64,000 nt of DNA from Sorangium cellulosum So0157-2 (lineage in GTDB: Bacteria; Myxococcota_A; Polyangia; Polyangiales; Polyangiaceae), in the NCBI RefSeq assembly GCF_000418325.1, contig NC_021658.1:248001-312000 (forward strand), in the 5' to 3' direction. Shown piece after piece: positions 47,427 to 55,448 of this stretch (its first letter is position 1; each line of letters starts with the position of its first letter). The notes beneath the pieces are model-generated. The model was not told where the DNA came from, searched no databases, and saw only the letters and a list, made by a program, of their open reading frames with translations. The translations under genes and the position numbers were made by a program.

Positions 47427-49217
47427 ATGAGCATGCAGGTGGCAGAGGTGCTGAACGTCATCCTGGAGAATTTGTCCGAGCACTCACGACGCACGCTGAC
47501 TGCTGGGGGCGCGTGTATCGAAGAGGCTGGCCGTGTGGACGAAGCGTCGCTCCGGGCCGTCCTGCGCGGCAAGGGGCTCCCGGAACTCGACACCGCGCTC
47601 CAGTTCCACCGTGACGTCGGCGGCCTCTCTGTGCTCGGACTCTCGCTCACCTTCTCGTCAGCGCGCCAGATAGTGCACTGGCCGGCCAGGCGAACGCCCG
47701 ACGGAGAAGTTGCTGTTCCGGTCGGCTGCAGCCGAGGAGCCGTGTACTTCATCGATGCCCGTGGCGTGCTCTACCGGATGCGCGCCGCACCGCGAGACAA
47801 GGAGCTCACCCCGGTCGCGACGGACTCCTGGACCCTGCTCGAGAAGATCGCCCTCCTCGCCAGCCTCGAGCCACTTGCGAAAGGGGCGCTGCGCTTGCGA
47901 TTCCGCCCGTACGTGGGCGCGGCGCTCGCGGGAGCGCTCGGTGCGGAGCCTGTCGTCGAGGCCACGGACAGCTTCCACCGCTTCTTCCGCCGCGGCTCGC
48001 TCGTCATCGCTGACGGACACCCGCTCCGGGACGAGGGGGAGCGCGACACGCTCGTGTGGACCCCCGTCCTGGAGGACGCGGTCGCCGCGCTCCGCGCCGC
48101 GGGCTCGGCGTGCAAGGCGATCGGCGCGGAGCTCACGACAGCCGCCGGCGAGTTCCAGATCGAACCGCCGAGGAGCGCGCCGGTGGCGCCGTCACCCGAG
48201 GTGCGCCGCGAAGGCGGCGCGGTCGCGCTCCTCGCGGGCGCTGGGGAGGAGGGCACCTCCGGCCATGTGTGGGCGCCGCCAGGGCCTCCGCGCCTGGAGC
48301 AAACACGGCTCTTCGCGGGCACGCTGCTGTCCTGGGAGACCGTCGACGAACGGGGTGCGCGCATCCGTGATTTCACCGGCGCTGAGGAAACGCTGGGCCC
48401 GCTGCTCACGCCGCGCGCCGTCCGTGGGCTCTTGCGGCTCGGCGCGCGCGTCGACCCCCGGCGCAAGGGCGAGCGGGCCTCGCTCGAGCACCTGCTCTCC
48501 TGCTGGGAGCTGCCGGCGCACGAGGCGGCTTTCGACTTCGAAGAGCGCCTGGGCGGCCTTCGCTTCGCCAACTTGCAGTGGGGGCCGTTCGGCATCGTCG
48601 GCGCGTGGCCGGACCGGCCAGCCGCGAAGGAGGCCGCGAGCGTGGACGAGGGCCAGCTCGTCCCGATCGGCGCCGAGATCCTGGGCAGCGTGAGCTACGC
48701 CGTCGACGCCGAGGGCGCGGTGCACCTGGAGGACGAGCACCTGGAGCCCACGCCGATCGCCGTGTCCTGGCCGCTGTGCCTCGAGCGCCTCGGCGCCGCC
48801 AGCGCGGACGAGGGCGAGCTTCCGTGCTCGTGCCAGATCAAGGCGCGTGTCGGCCTGGCGGTTGCGGCTGCGCTCGGTGCCGCGCCGGTGCCGGAGGGCA
48901 CGGACCAGCATGCGTCGATGTGGTACCGCGACGGCGTCTCGGTGCTCGACGTCGCGGCAGACCCCTACAGCCGCGAGCCACGGACGACGGTCGCTGCGCG
49001 CAGCGAGGGGGACTTGGTGATCGCCCTCCAGGTGGCGCTCCAGGCTGCCCCCGATGCCGCCGTCGAGGTGTTCGGCGTGAAGGGAGATCCATCGCCGCCC
49101 ACGCCGGAGGAGCCCGTCGTGGTGCGTGCGCGCGTCTGGGGCAACACGTGGGACAAGGCGCAGCGGGAGCTCTGCATCTACGGTGGGCCCGAGCGCTACC
49201 GCTTCGTCTGGCGCTGA
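47427..49217 (+). CDS. Predicted immunity protein, two SUKH-like lobes
   Basis: 596 residues, starting 1 bp after the Rhs stop, the normal place for an immunity gene. Two halves resemble each other. Half one has VAVPVGCSRGAVYFIDARGV, then FRPYVGAALAGALGA and FFRRGSLVIADGHPL. Half two has LVPIGAEILGSVSYAVDAEG, IKARVGLAVAAALGA and MWYRDGVSVLDVAADPY. The P-[IV]-G-x-x-x-G-x-[VY] and D-x-x-G-x-[VL]-[YH] motifs recall SMI1/KNR4 (SUKH) immunity folds. No signal peptide or membrane segment, so it would act in the cytosol on the deaminase tip. The SUKH assignment is tentative; the immunity role rests on position. Confidence 0.75.
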   Translation: MSMQVAEVLNVILENLSEHSRRTLTAGGACIEEAGRVDEASLRAVLRGKGLPELDTALQFHRDVGGLSVLGLSLTFSSARQIVHWPARRTPDGEVAVPVGCSRGAVYFIDARGVLYRMRAAPRDKELTPVATDSWTLLEKIALLASLEPLAKGALRLRFRPYVGAALAGALGAEPVVEATDSFHRFFRRGSLVIADGHPLRDEGERDTLVWTPVLEDAVAALRAAGSACKAIGAELTTAAGEFQIEPPRSAPVAPSPEVRREGGAVALLAGAGEEGTSGHVWAPPGPPRLEQTRLFAGTLLSWETVDERGARIRDFTGAEETLGPLLTPRAVRGLLRLGARVDPRRKGERASLEHLLSCWELPAHEAAFDFEERLGGLRFANLQWGPFGIVGAWPDRPAAKEAASVDEGQLVPIGAEILGSVSYAVDAEGAVHLEDEHLEPTPIAVSWPLCLERLGAASADEGELPCSCQIKARVGLAVAAALGAAPVPEGTDQHASMWYRDGVSVLDVAADPYSREPRTTVAARSEGDLVIALQVALQAAPDAAVEVFGVKGDPSPPTPEEPVVVRARVWGNTWDKAQRELCIYGGPERYRFVWR

Positions 49218-49304
49218 AGCGTCCTCGCGGAGTTCAGCGAGTTTCCGTGGGCAGGATCCCCTCCAGCACCTGGAACCCGGATGTCTTTGAACATCTGGGT
49301 GACG

Positions 49305-49529
49305 TCACCGGAGCCGTGCGCGGGCGTCGCGAAAGACGTCCTCGGCCGGTCGCCCCTGGGACGGATCTGCGTCAAGCGCTGCGTCCCGGCGCGTCGCTTC
49401 CTCGGTCCAGAGGCGCCTGTGCTCCTCCTCGGAGTGCTCATCCAGGCTTTCCAGCAGCGTCTCTGCGAGACGTGCGCGCTCCGCGACGGGCAGCTTCAGG
49501 GCTTCGGCTTCCAGCTCGGGAAGGTTCAC
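49305..49529 (-). CDS. Orphan addiction-module antitoxin
   Basis: 74 residues from a GTG at 49527-49529, differing from the protein at 38442-38666 at only five positions I can see (for example DEHSEEEH for DELSEEEH). It belongs to the same PF09720 antitoxin family. No ParE gene follows; instead the DNA beyond its stop is unrelated. About 100 bp of its upstream region is also shared with the 38.4-kb copy, so the whole promoter-antitoxin unit was duplicated. Confidence 0.8.
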   Translation of the reverse strand: MNLPELEAEALKLPVAERARLAETLLESLDEHSEEEHRRLWTEEATRRDAALDADPSQGRPAEDVFRDARARLR

Positions 49530-49756
49530 GGGGGGATTGTACTGCGCGGCTCGGAGGCTGCCCAGGCGCGCTCCCCCATCGGCGAGGAGTTGCCGCGACG
49601 ACGGCGACGGCCGGCGTTGACTGGCGTGGCGCAGGCACGGAGCGCCCTGACCGAGCTCGGGCTAGCCAAGCCCCGGTCGGTTGCTCCACGTGCTCCAGCG
49701 CCTCTGCCGCTGCCGGGGCTCGCGGAGCTCCCGACCGGGGCGGTGCGCGGGAGGCT

Positions 49757-50750
49757 GAGCGTACCAGGCACCGCTGCGATGGACGAGCCCCGCATCGCGG
49801 CGGGCTGTGCCGCACTCCATCCGGGCATGCGGCGCCAGGCGTCTCGCCGGCCGTCATCGCGCGGATCCTGCCCGGTGTTGCGACCAGAGACTTCCGCGAT
49901 GCCCATCCACCAGGCCGGACCAGAGCGGGTGGGGGGTGCCATCCGCCAGCCGGAGCCGCCGCTCCCGGAGGCTTGGCGAGCAATCGGCCGGCGCGATGGG
50001 CTGGGGCTGGCGGCTGCATGCGCGGTGCCGCAGCGCCCCTCGGCGGGGAGCAGCGCCTCGCGAGGGCCTACTCGTGGACGGCGGCGTGGCGGCCGCTGGG
50101 CGTGACGATGACGTGGGCCGTGAGCGGGACTTCCAGCTCCGAGCCGAGGTGGCGCAGCTCCAGGGTCATCGCTTCGTCCTCGCGGGTCGGCGTGGGGTCG
50201 CCGCTCGGGTGGTTGTGGGCCAGGACGAAGCAGTGGGCGGCCATGTCCAGCGCCGTGCGCAGGACGGTGGAGCGGCCGACGTGGAGGGCGTCGTCGGAAC
50301 CGCGGGCGAGCAGGCGCGTCTCGCGGACGCGGTCGTGGGCGTCGAGCGCGGCGATCCAGAGCTCCTCGTGGACCAGGGAGGCGAGCCTCGGGCCGAAGTA
50401 CCGCGCCACGCGGGCGGCGTCGTTGAGGAGCGCGCCCCGGCGCGCGCGGGCGGCGTGGGTGCGGCGGCCGAGCTCGAAGGCGGCGGCGAGCCGGGTCGCG
50501 TCGAAGAGGGCGATCTGGGTGCGCTCGGCGAGCGCCGCGGGCGAGAGGCGACCGAGGGAGGGGAGAGCGGCCGTGCCGAGGAGGCGCGGGCCGACGCCGG
50601 GCAGGCCGAGCACCATCTCGAGGAGGGCGGCCTCGGTCGCGGTCGGCAGCTCGGCCGCCGTCTCGGCGGGGGCGTCGACGGGGGCGCGGCTCATCGGGCG
50701 CATCGGGGCCACCTCCGAGCGCGGGTGAGGGCGCGGGCGAAGAGGCGGCG
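49757..50750. repeat. Right 994-bp direct repeat (radC copy 2)
   Basis: Counterpart of 42223-43216. At the right end the sigma gene continues without a break. Recombination between the two copies would remove or release a 7534-bp circle with one radC, the Rhs gene, its immunity gene and the orphan antitoxin. Confidence 0.92.
50068..50712 (-). CDS. radC: RadC/JAB-domain protein, copy 2
   Basis: 214 residues, with the same intact JAB metal site as copy 1. The start lies 22 bp inside the 3' end of the sigma gene, so translation of the two is probably coupled and radC belongs to that operon. This is most likely the parent copy. Its biochemical role is uncertain, as for the family. Confidence 0.9.
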   Translation of the reverse strand: MAPMRPMSRAPVDAPAETAAELPTATEAALLEMVLGLPGVGPRLLGTAALPSLGRLSPAALAERTQIALFDATRLAAAFELGRRTHAARARRGALLNDAARVARYFGPRLASLVHEELWIAALDAHDRVRETRLLARGSDDALHVGRSTVLRTALDMAAHCFVLAHNHPSGDPTPTREDEAMTLELRHLGSELEVPLTAHVIVTPSGRHAAVHE

Positions 50751-51353
50751 CGCGAGGCGGAGGCGGGTGGCGACCGTGGGGCGCGGGAGCGAGAGGGAGG
50801 CGGCGATCTCGAGCGAGGAAAGGCCGGTGGCGGCGAGCGACAGGATCTCGCGCAGCTCGGGGCGGAGACGGTGGAAGGCGCGGAGGAGGCCGCGGGCGAC
50901 GAGGCGGGCCTCGGGAGAGGGGGCGGCGAAGGCGGAGAGGCGGTCCGGGTCGACCGCGGGGAGCTCGTGGCGGCGGTGGGCCTTGTCGCGGTAGTGCGAG
51001 GCCTGCCGCGCGGCGATGCCGGCGAGCCAGCGGCGGAGGGCGTCGGCGGGAGGAAGGGCGGGGGAGGGGCGGAAGCGGCCGGCGCGCAGGCTGCGCCAGG
51101 CGCCGAGGAGGGTGTCCTGGGTGAGGTCGTCGAGATCGGCGGGGAGAACGCCGCGGGCGCGGAGGGTGCGGCGGATGAGCGGGCGCTGTTCGAGGAGCGC
51201 GGTGGGGTCGAGGTAGACGGCGGGGTGAGGGGGCTGGTGACGGAGGGGTTTGGGCGGGCGGGCGAGCCGGCTGAGAGCAGCGGGACGGGGACGGCGACGG
51301 GAGGGCGGATCGATCTCTTGGCCCTGGTCAGGGCGTAGACGTACGGTTTCCAT
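50691..51353 (-). CDS. ECF-like RNA polymerase sigma factor
   Basis: 220 residues from the ATG at 51351-51353. A basic, Pro-rich leader of 40 residues is followed by sigma region 2 (LPADLDDLTQDTLLGAWRSL, then LRRWLAGIAARQASHYRDKA) and sigma region 4 (LRPELREILSLAATGLSSLE, IAASLSLPRPTVATRLRLAR). No anti-sigma gene is next to it; radC overlaps its end instead, which is unusual. It is divergent from an XRE regulator at 51515, which may control it. Confidence 0.85.
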   Translation of the reverse strand: METVRLRPDQGQEIDPPSRRRPRPAALSRLARPPKPLRHQPPHPAVYLDPTALLEQRPLIRRTLRARGVLPADLDDLTQDTLLGAWRSLRAGRFRPSPALPPADALRRWLAGIAARQASHYRDKAHRRHELPAVDPDRLSAFAAPSPEARLVARGLLRAFHRLRPELREILSLAATGLSSLEIAASLSLPRPTVATRLRLARRLFARALTRARRWPRCAR

Positions 51354-51514
51354 GTCGGACCTCGTGAACGCGGGGTTCGGCCACGCCTCCGGACGGTGCC
51401 AGCCGTCGCGGGGGCACTTTGTGTTTTGTTCAGGGTACGTGCGAGGCACGATCCGAGTCAAGTAAAGTCGCAATCCACGACTACTTTTGGCCCTCCCAGG
51501 TTCAGCCCGTGGCG

Positions 51515-51793
51515 ATGGAACCCATCGAGACTGATACGGTTTTTCGGTACATCGCGGCGAACGTGCAGCGGCTTCGGGTCAGGCGAGGGCTGACCCAGGA
51601 CGAGCTGGCGGCAGCGGCGGACGTGAGCCCTGGCCTGCTCCATCGCCTCGAGCGCGCGAAGACCAACGTCAGCGTCGCGGCGCTTGTGGCGATCGCCAAC
51701 GCCCTCGGCGTGACACCAGCAGCACTGTTCCGGCCAGCCGAGATGCCGGAGACGACGCGCGGGAGGCCGCGCAAGCGTCTCGCCGGCCCTTGA
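51515..51793 (+). CDS. XRE-family transcriptional regulator
   Basis: 92 residues from the ATG at 51515. The helix-turn-helix occupies residues 10-65: VQRLRVRRGLTQDELAAAAD, VSPGLLHRLERAKTNVSVAA, LVAIANALGVTPAALF. A short basic tail ends RGRPRKRL. It lies 161 bp from the divergent sigma gene and likely regulates that region. Longer upstream frames are not HTH-like. Confidence 0.88.
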   Translation: MEPIETDTVFRYIAANVQRLRVRRGLTQDELAAAADVSPGLLHRLERAKTNVSVAALVAIANALGVTPAALFRPAEMPETTRGRPRKRLAGP

Positions 51794-52158
51794 CGGCCAT
51801 CCCTCGCTGCCCGCAGTCGACCGCCTACGGCTATCGCCGGTGCTCCTCACCGTGACGCAGAACTGGCGCATGCTTTGCGCAGACGCTGCACCGCGCCGCG
51901 GCGAACTCTACAGGCCGTAGCAGCTTGAGGGCCCCAGCCGATGACTGGCCGGGCCATTGCAGGGCCACTTCTTCGCTTCGGAGGGGTAGGGCATCGAGGA
52001 ACCGCTCGCGCCTTCGTCCGTTGGAGAGCCCGCTCGGTCCTGCGCTGGCCTCCTTGACGAGGTGGGCCAGCCGTCGGCTAGGCTACCTTTCCACGATGCA
52101 CGGGGGCGGCACGAGGGGGTGGGGGCGGAGTTCAAGGCGTTCCACGCGGAAGCGGCGG
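51794..52158. other. Intergenic stretch, no supported gene
   Basis: 365 bp between the XRE gene and the integrase stop. No frame resembles a known protein, and no repeat or attC-like palindrome was noticed. Confidence 0.4.
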
Positions 52159-53109
52159 TCAGCGGTCGAGAGGACTGATTACGCCGAGAGGGCCGCGGTC
52201 GACGATGTGGGTGTAGATCATCGTGGTCCGCACATCCTTGTGGCCGAGCAATGTCTGGATCGTCCGGATGTCGGTGCCCGCCTCGAGCAGGTGGGTCGCG
52301 AAGCTGTGGCGGAGGGTATGGCATGTCGCGCGCTTGGTGAGCCCCGACGCCCGTCCGGCATTGTTCACGGCCCTTTGCACCGCCGATTCGTGCAGGTGGT
52401 AGAGGACCTGTCGACCCGTCGCTGGATCGGTGCAAGGGCGAGAGGCGGGGAAGAGGTACTGCCAGGGGAGGCTCGTGGCTGCTCCTGGCATCTTCGCTCG
52501 CAGAGCGTGGGGCAGGTCGACCTCGCCGCGGCCAGCCGCGAGTTCCTTCTTGTGCCGTTGCGCCACGGCGTCGAGCTGGGCCTGCAGCTCGTCGCGCGCC
52601 CGAGCGGGGAGCAAGGCCGGCCGGTCGTGCTGTCCTTTCCCGCGGCGCACCATGATTTGCCGTCGATCGAGGTCGACGTCTTTGACGCGAATCGAAAGCG
52701 CTTCGAGGAGGCGGAGGCCGCTTCCGTAGAGGAGCTCGCCGATGAGTCGAAAAGGTGGGATCAGGTGCTCGAGCAAGGTGAGAGCGTCCTTTCGCGAGAG
52801 GACCGTGGGGAGGTGCTCCGGCCGGCGGGCACGCTCGAGCGCTTCGAGCCGGGGTATCTGCAGGTCGAGGACCCGTTTGTAAAGGAAGAGGAGCGCGCAC
52901 AGCGCTTGGTTCTGCGTGGACGCCGCGCTGCGGCGCGCGACCGCAAGATCGTTGAGGAAGGCCGTGACCTCTTCCGCGCCCATCTGCCGTGGGTGCTTGC
53001 CGTGATGAAAGCGAATAAATGCCCGGATCCAGTGGACATACGCCTCTTCGGTACGCGGCGAGTAATGCAGGCGCCGGATGGTGGCGCGCACGGCTCCGAT
53101 GAGGGTCAT
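52159..53109 (-). CDS. intI: Integron integrase (IntI-type tyrosine recombinase)
   Basis: 316 residues from the ATG at 53107-53109. The SAM-like N-terminal domain reads [20 protein letters not shown] and [19 protein letters not shown]. Catalytic residues are in place: Arg in [11 protein letters not shown], His-x-x-Arg in [12 protein letters not shown], His in LLGHKDV and nucleophile Tyr in TTMIYTH. The extra segment [15 protein letters not shown] to [13 protein letters not shown] between the first Arg and the HxxR motif is specific to integron integrases. That segment separates it from XerC/D. It points away from the cassette with attC on the plus strand, the usual integron layout. Confidence 0.93.
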   Translation of the reverse strand: MTLIGAVRATIRRLHYSPRTEEAYVHWIRAFIRFHHGKHPRQMGAEEVTAFLNDLAVARRSAASTQNQALCALLFLYKRVLDLQIPRLEALERARRPEHLPTVLSRKDALTLLEHLIPPFRLIGELLYGSGLRLLEALSIRVKDVDLDRRQIMVRRGKGQHDRPALLPARARDELQAQLDAVAQRHKKELAAGRGEVDLPHALRAKMPGAATSLPWQYLFPASRPCTDPATGRQVLYHLHESAVQRAVNNAGRASGLTKRATCHTLRHSFATHLLEAGTDIRTIQTLLGHKDVRTTMIYTHIVDRGPLGVISPLDR

Positions 53110-53313
53110 GGGGGTGGTTCCGATTGGTTGGGGCCGGTTCGTCGGACCCGCAGTGACCCTTATCGGCGCAGGGCGGGCGCGAGTTGCGGCGGCCAGCGGA
53201 TATTTGGGCCGCACATCAGTCGCCCGAGGCAATCAATTGCAGGTACGCATCATGCTTCACGGCGCACCGTCGCCGTCCGAAGCCCATCAACGGCGATACG
53301 TAGTTGTGCAGCG

Positions 53314-53480
53314 GCGGCCTATCTCCGGAGATGCGCAGATAGCCTGCGGAAGATCGCGACCTATCCGCGGGGATATCTAGATATGCTGCGGGGTGCCGCG
53401 ACTCATCCGCGAGAACACGGTGATCGGGCACCGCGGTTCGCAGCCTACATGCAAAAATGCGAAGATATGTCGCGCAGCAC
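53314..53480. repeat. Four 42-nt imperfect tandem repeats upstream of intI
   Basis: Units begin at 53314, 53356, 53398 and 53440, each starting GC(G/A)(G/A)C and followed by CTATC-like bases. Read on the plus strand they form 14-codon units (AAYLRRCADSLRKI, ATYPRGYLDMLRGA and so on). They lie between the integrase gene and the cassette, where attI is expected. They may be recombinase-binding sites or a diverged minisatellite. No spacer is present, so they are not CRISPR. Confidence 0.7.
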
Positions 53481-53493
53481 AGATGATTGCGAT

Positions 53494-53500
53494 GTTAGGC
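53494..53500 (+). other. Core recombination site GTTAGGC (probable attI/cassette junction)
   Basis: GTTAGGC fits the integron core GTTRRRY. It lies 385 bp from the integrase start and 224 bp before the cassette gene, at the expected left edge of the cassette that ends at the attC core at 54890. A less regular inverse partner (GCCTACA at 53443) is noted but does not fit RYYYAAC. Confidence 0.55.
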
Positions 53501-53723
53501 GGCCGGAGGGCCAAGCAGGCGAAAGGCTGCTGAGGCTCGCGCAGTGTCCCATTCCCAGCTGACCAGCAAGTCAAGCCAGTCGAGCGTAACGCTATCGCAT
53601 GATATCCGCCTGTACAGCTCGTCTCAGCTCGTCGAGCCGCTGGATCCGAGGCGTACCCTCCCTTCAATGTGCACGCGGCGAGCGCTCGCGCTCCAGCCCT
53701 CCTCCTCACCACAGGAAAGCCAG

Positions 53724-54788
53724 ATGAACAACATGGACGACATGAGCCACATGAGCAGCATGAGCAACACGCCGGGGACATCTACGGGCGTGTCGACCCT
53801 GGGACGGATCACCGAGTACGACCTCGATTGGAAGAGCACCAAAAAAGGCTCGACTCATGAGCTGGTCACGACACGCGACTTCATCTTCGTGACCGGGCAG
53901 GACATGGACAAGGTCGCGAAGCTGGACTACACCGGCAAGGTCCTGGCTCATTGGAACATGCCCAAAGGCAGCGGCCCCCACGGGCTGCTCGTCGACGCTC
54001 AGGACAGGCTCTGGGTGTCGCTCGAGATGGCGGGCAAAGTGGTGCGCCTGGACGACGAAGGATGCATCGCCGAGGAGGTGGACGTTCGCATCCAGGCGCA
54101 CGGCGCCCCTGTGCCCATCAACCCCGCGCCACACGGGATCTGCCTGGGCGCCGACAAGTGCACCATCTGGTTCACCGGCAAGCGCACGAGCACCATCGGG
54201 AAGATCAACCCCGATCGAACGGTCCAGCACTTCGAGCTCGAGCAGCTCGGCGGTGTCCCGATCTTCCTCAATGCGGGCCCGGATGGGAACGTCTGGGGCA
54301 CGGAGTTGAACACCAGCATGATTCTGAACGTCTCCCCCCAAGGGATCGTCAAAGAGCACAAGATTCCCACCACCAACAGCCGACCCATTGCCATCATCCC
54401 CGATCCGACAGGGGACTTCATGTGGTTCACGGAGGAGGCCGGCAGGAAAGTCGGACGGGTCGATGCGACCGGCAACATCGTGGAGTACCCCGTACCTGCT
54501 CTGCAGCCAAACCACATCCTGGGATCCCTGTCGTTCGACTCCGAGACGAACCTCTGGGTGCAAGTTTACGTCGATTCGAAAAGCCCGGTGCCGGCCGGCC
54601 CCGACTACCTCGTGAGATTCGAAAAGTCCATCCGGCAGGTCATCGGGACCCAGCTATCGGGCGTACCTTACAGCACGCATGTGGCGCCCAGCCGGGGGGT
54701 CATGTTCCATCGCATTCGGATGGGTGGGGACGGCAACCTCTGGTTCACCGAGATGATGACGGACAGGATCGGTAAAGTGACACTTTGA
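53724..54788 (+). CDS. Virginiamycin B lyase-like protein (integron cassette gene)
   Basis: 354 residues from the ATG at 53724 (ACAGGAAAG upstream). The first 20 residues are Met-rich (MNNMDDMSHMSSMSN). The rest is a streptogramin-lyase-type propeller with repeats such as PHGLLVDAQDRLWVSLEMAG, PHGICLGADKCTIWFTGKRT, DPTGDFMWFTEEAGRKVGRV and MGGDGNLWFTEMMTDRIGKV. True Vgb enzymes linearise type B streptogramins; many environmental relatives have unknown substrates. No signal peptide is clear. It is bounded by GTTAGGC on the left and an attC on the right, so it looks like a mobile cassette. Confidence 0.85.
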   Translation: MNNMDDMSHMSSMSNTPGTSTGVSTLGRITEYDLDWKSTKKGSTHELVTTRDFIFVTGQDMDKVAKLDYTGKVLAHWNMPKGSGPHGLLVDAQDRLWVSLEMAGKVVRLDDEGCIAEEVDVRIQAHGAPVPINPAPHGICLGADKCTIWFTGKRTSTIGKINPDRTVQHFELEQLGGVPIFLNAGPDGNVWGTELNTSMILNVSPQGIVKEHKIPTTNSRPIAIIPDPTGDFMWFTEEAGRKVGRVDATGNIVEYPVPALQPNHILGSLSFDSETNLWVQVYVDSKSPVPAGPDYLVRFEKSIRQVIGTQLSGVPYSTHVAPSRGVMFHRIRMGGDGNLWFTEMMTDRIGKVTL

Positions 54789-54833
54789 CAGTCCGGCCGC
54801 GCTCCTCATCTCGATTACGCCAACGAGCAAGCC

Positions 54834-54896
54834 GCCCAACAAGCCGATGGATCCGGCCGCGCCTGCGGCGCGTCGGCTCATCGGCAAGCGTTGGGC
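54834..54896 (+). other. attC: attC site of the integron cassette
   Basis: 63 bp, 46 bp after the lyase stop. It starts with the inverse core GCCCAAC (54834-54840, fits RYYYAAC) and ends with the core GTTGGGC (54890-54896, fits GTTRRRY). Inside, GCCGATG pairs with CATCGGC (with unequal spacers of 2 and 4 bases) and a GC-rich inner stem closes the loop. This is the imperfect palindrome of an attC. Confidence 0.88.
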
Positions 54897-55151
54897 GGGC
54901 AGAGCGCCGTCGGTTTGACAGGGCAGGGCAGCATCACCATCGGCCTCGGACTCCCAGGTACAGTGTAGACATAGGCGCATCCTGCCATACGTCACTGGGC
55001 GATACGGATTGCATGCTCGACCTGAACATGCGATAGGGAGAGACCCTCAGTGCGTCCTATGCTGGGTGGGCAATCATGCGTAGACACGCGTAGAATTTTC
55101 GCATCGCTGCTCCGGCGCACCGATACGCCTCTTCATCGTGAAGGGTCAGGT

Positions 55152-55448
55152 ATGGACGACGTTCTTGATGATCTCGTACTCATTGCTCGCCGATGTGAGC
55201 GAGCCGCGGGCACCTTGGATGCTGACCCAGTTGCGTCGATGCTCGCCCGCATGCGCCACGCGGCTGAAGCAGTTGGGCGAGCGGCGTCGGGCGGCTGGCT
55301 CGGCTACCACGCCAACGTCTATGTCGAGGGCCTTCGGCCGACAGGCCCCGGGGATTTCTTCGACACGGAATGGGGAGCGAATGGCGGCTTCATATTACCG
55401 AGCCCTCCCAGAAGTGGAGTTCGCCCCGATCTCGATCCCTGTTCGTGA
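55152..55448 (+). CDS. Small hypothetical protein
   Basis: 98 residues from the ATG at 55152 with GAAGGGTCAGG upstream. An N-terminal helix (DDLVLIARRCERAAGTLDAD) is followed by SGGWLGYHANVYVEGLRPTG and FFDTEWG, a motif that I recall as the N-terminus of longer hypothetical proteins. The frame then stops after a Pro/Ser-rich tail, and no continuation is clear in other frames, so it may be truncated. It is the first frame after the attC core, so could be a further cassette gene. Confidence 0.55.
   Translation: MDDVLDDLVLIARRCERAAGTLDADPVASMLARMRHAAEAVGRAASGGWLGYHANVYVEGLRPTGPGDFFDTEWGANGGFILPSPPRSGVRPDLDPCS

Noticed and set aside
49270..49303. Short similarity to the DUF3368 gene start (MFKDIRVP)
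   Set aside because: Only about 33 bp with several mismatches; too short to list as a gene remnant, though it fits a shuffled flank.
53314..53480. Possible CRISPR array
   Set aside because: The 42-nt units abut with no spacers and vary too much between copies; no cas gene is near.
53443..53500. Second attC candidate ending in GTTAGGC
   Set aside because: The opposite arm GCCTACA does not fit RYYYAAC and inner arms do not pair well; kept only as a probable attI core.
51925..53562. 545-codon plus-strand frame across the integrase
   Set aside because: Antisense to intI, which has all catalytic residues. Only its last part (53314-53480) is of interest, as repeat DNA.
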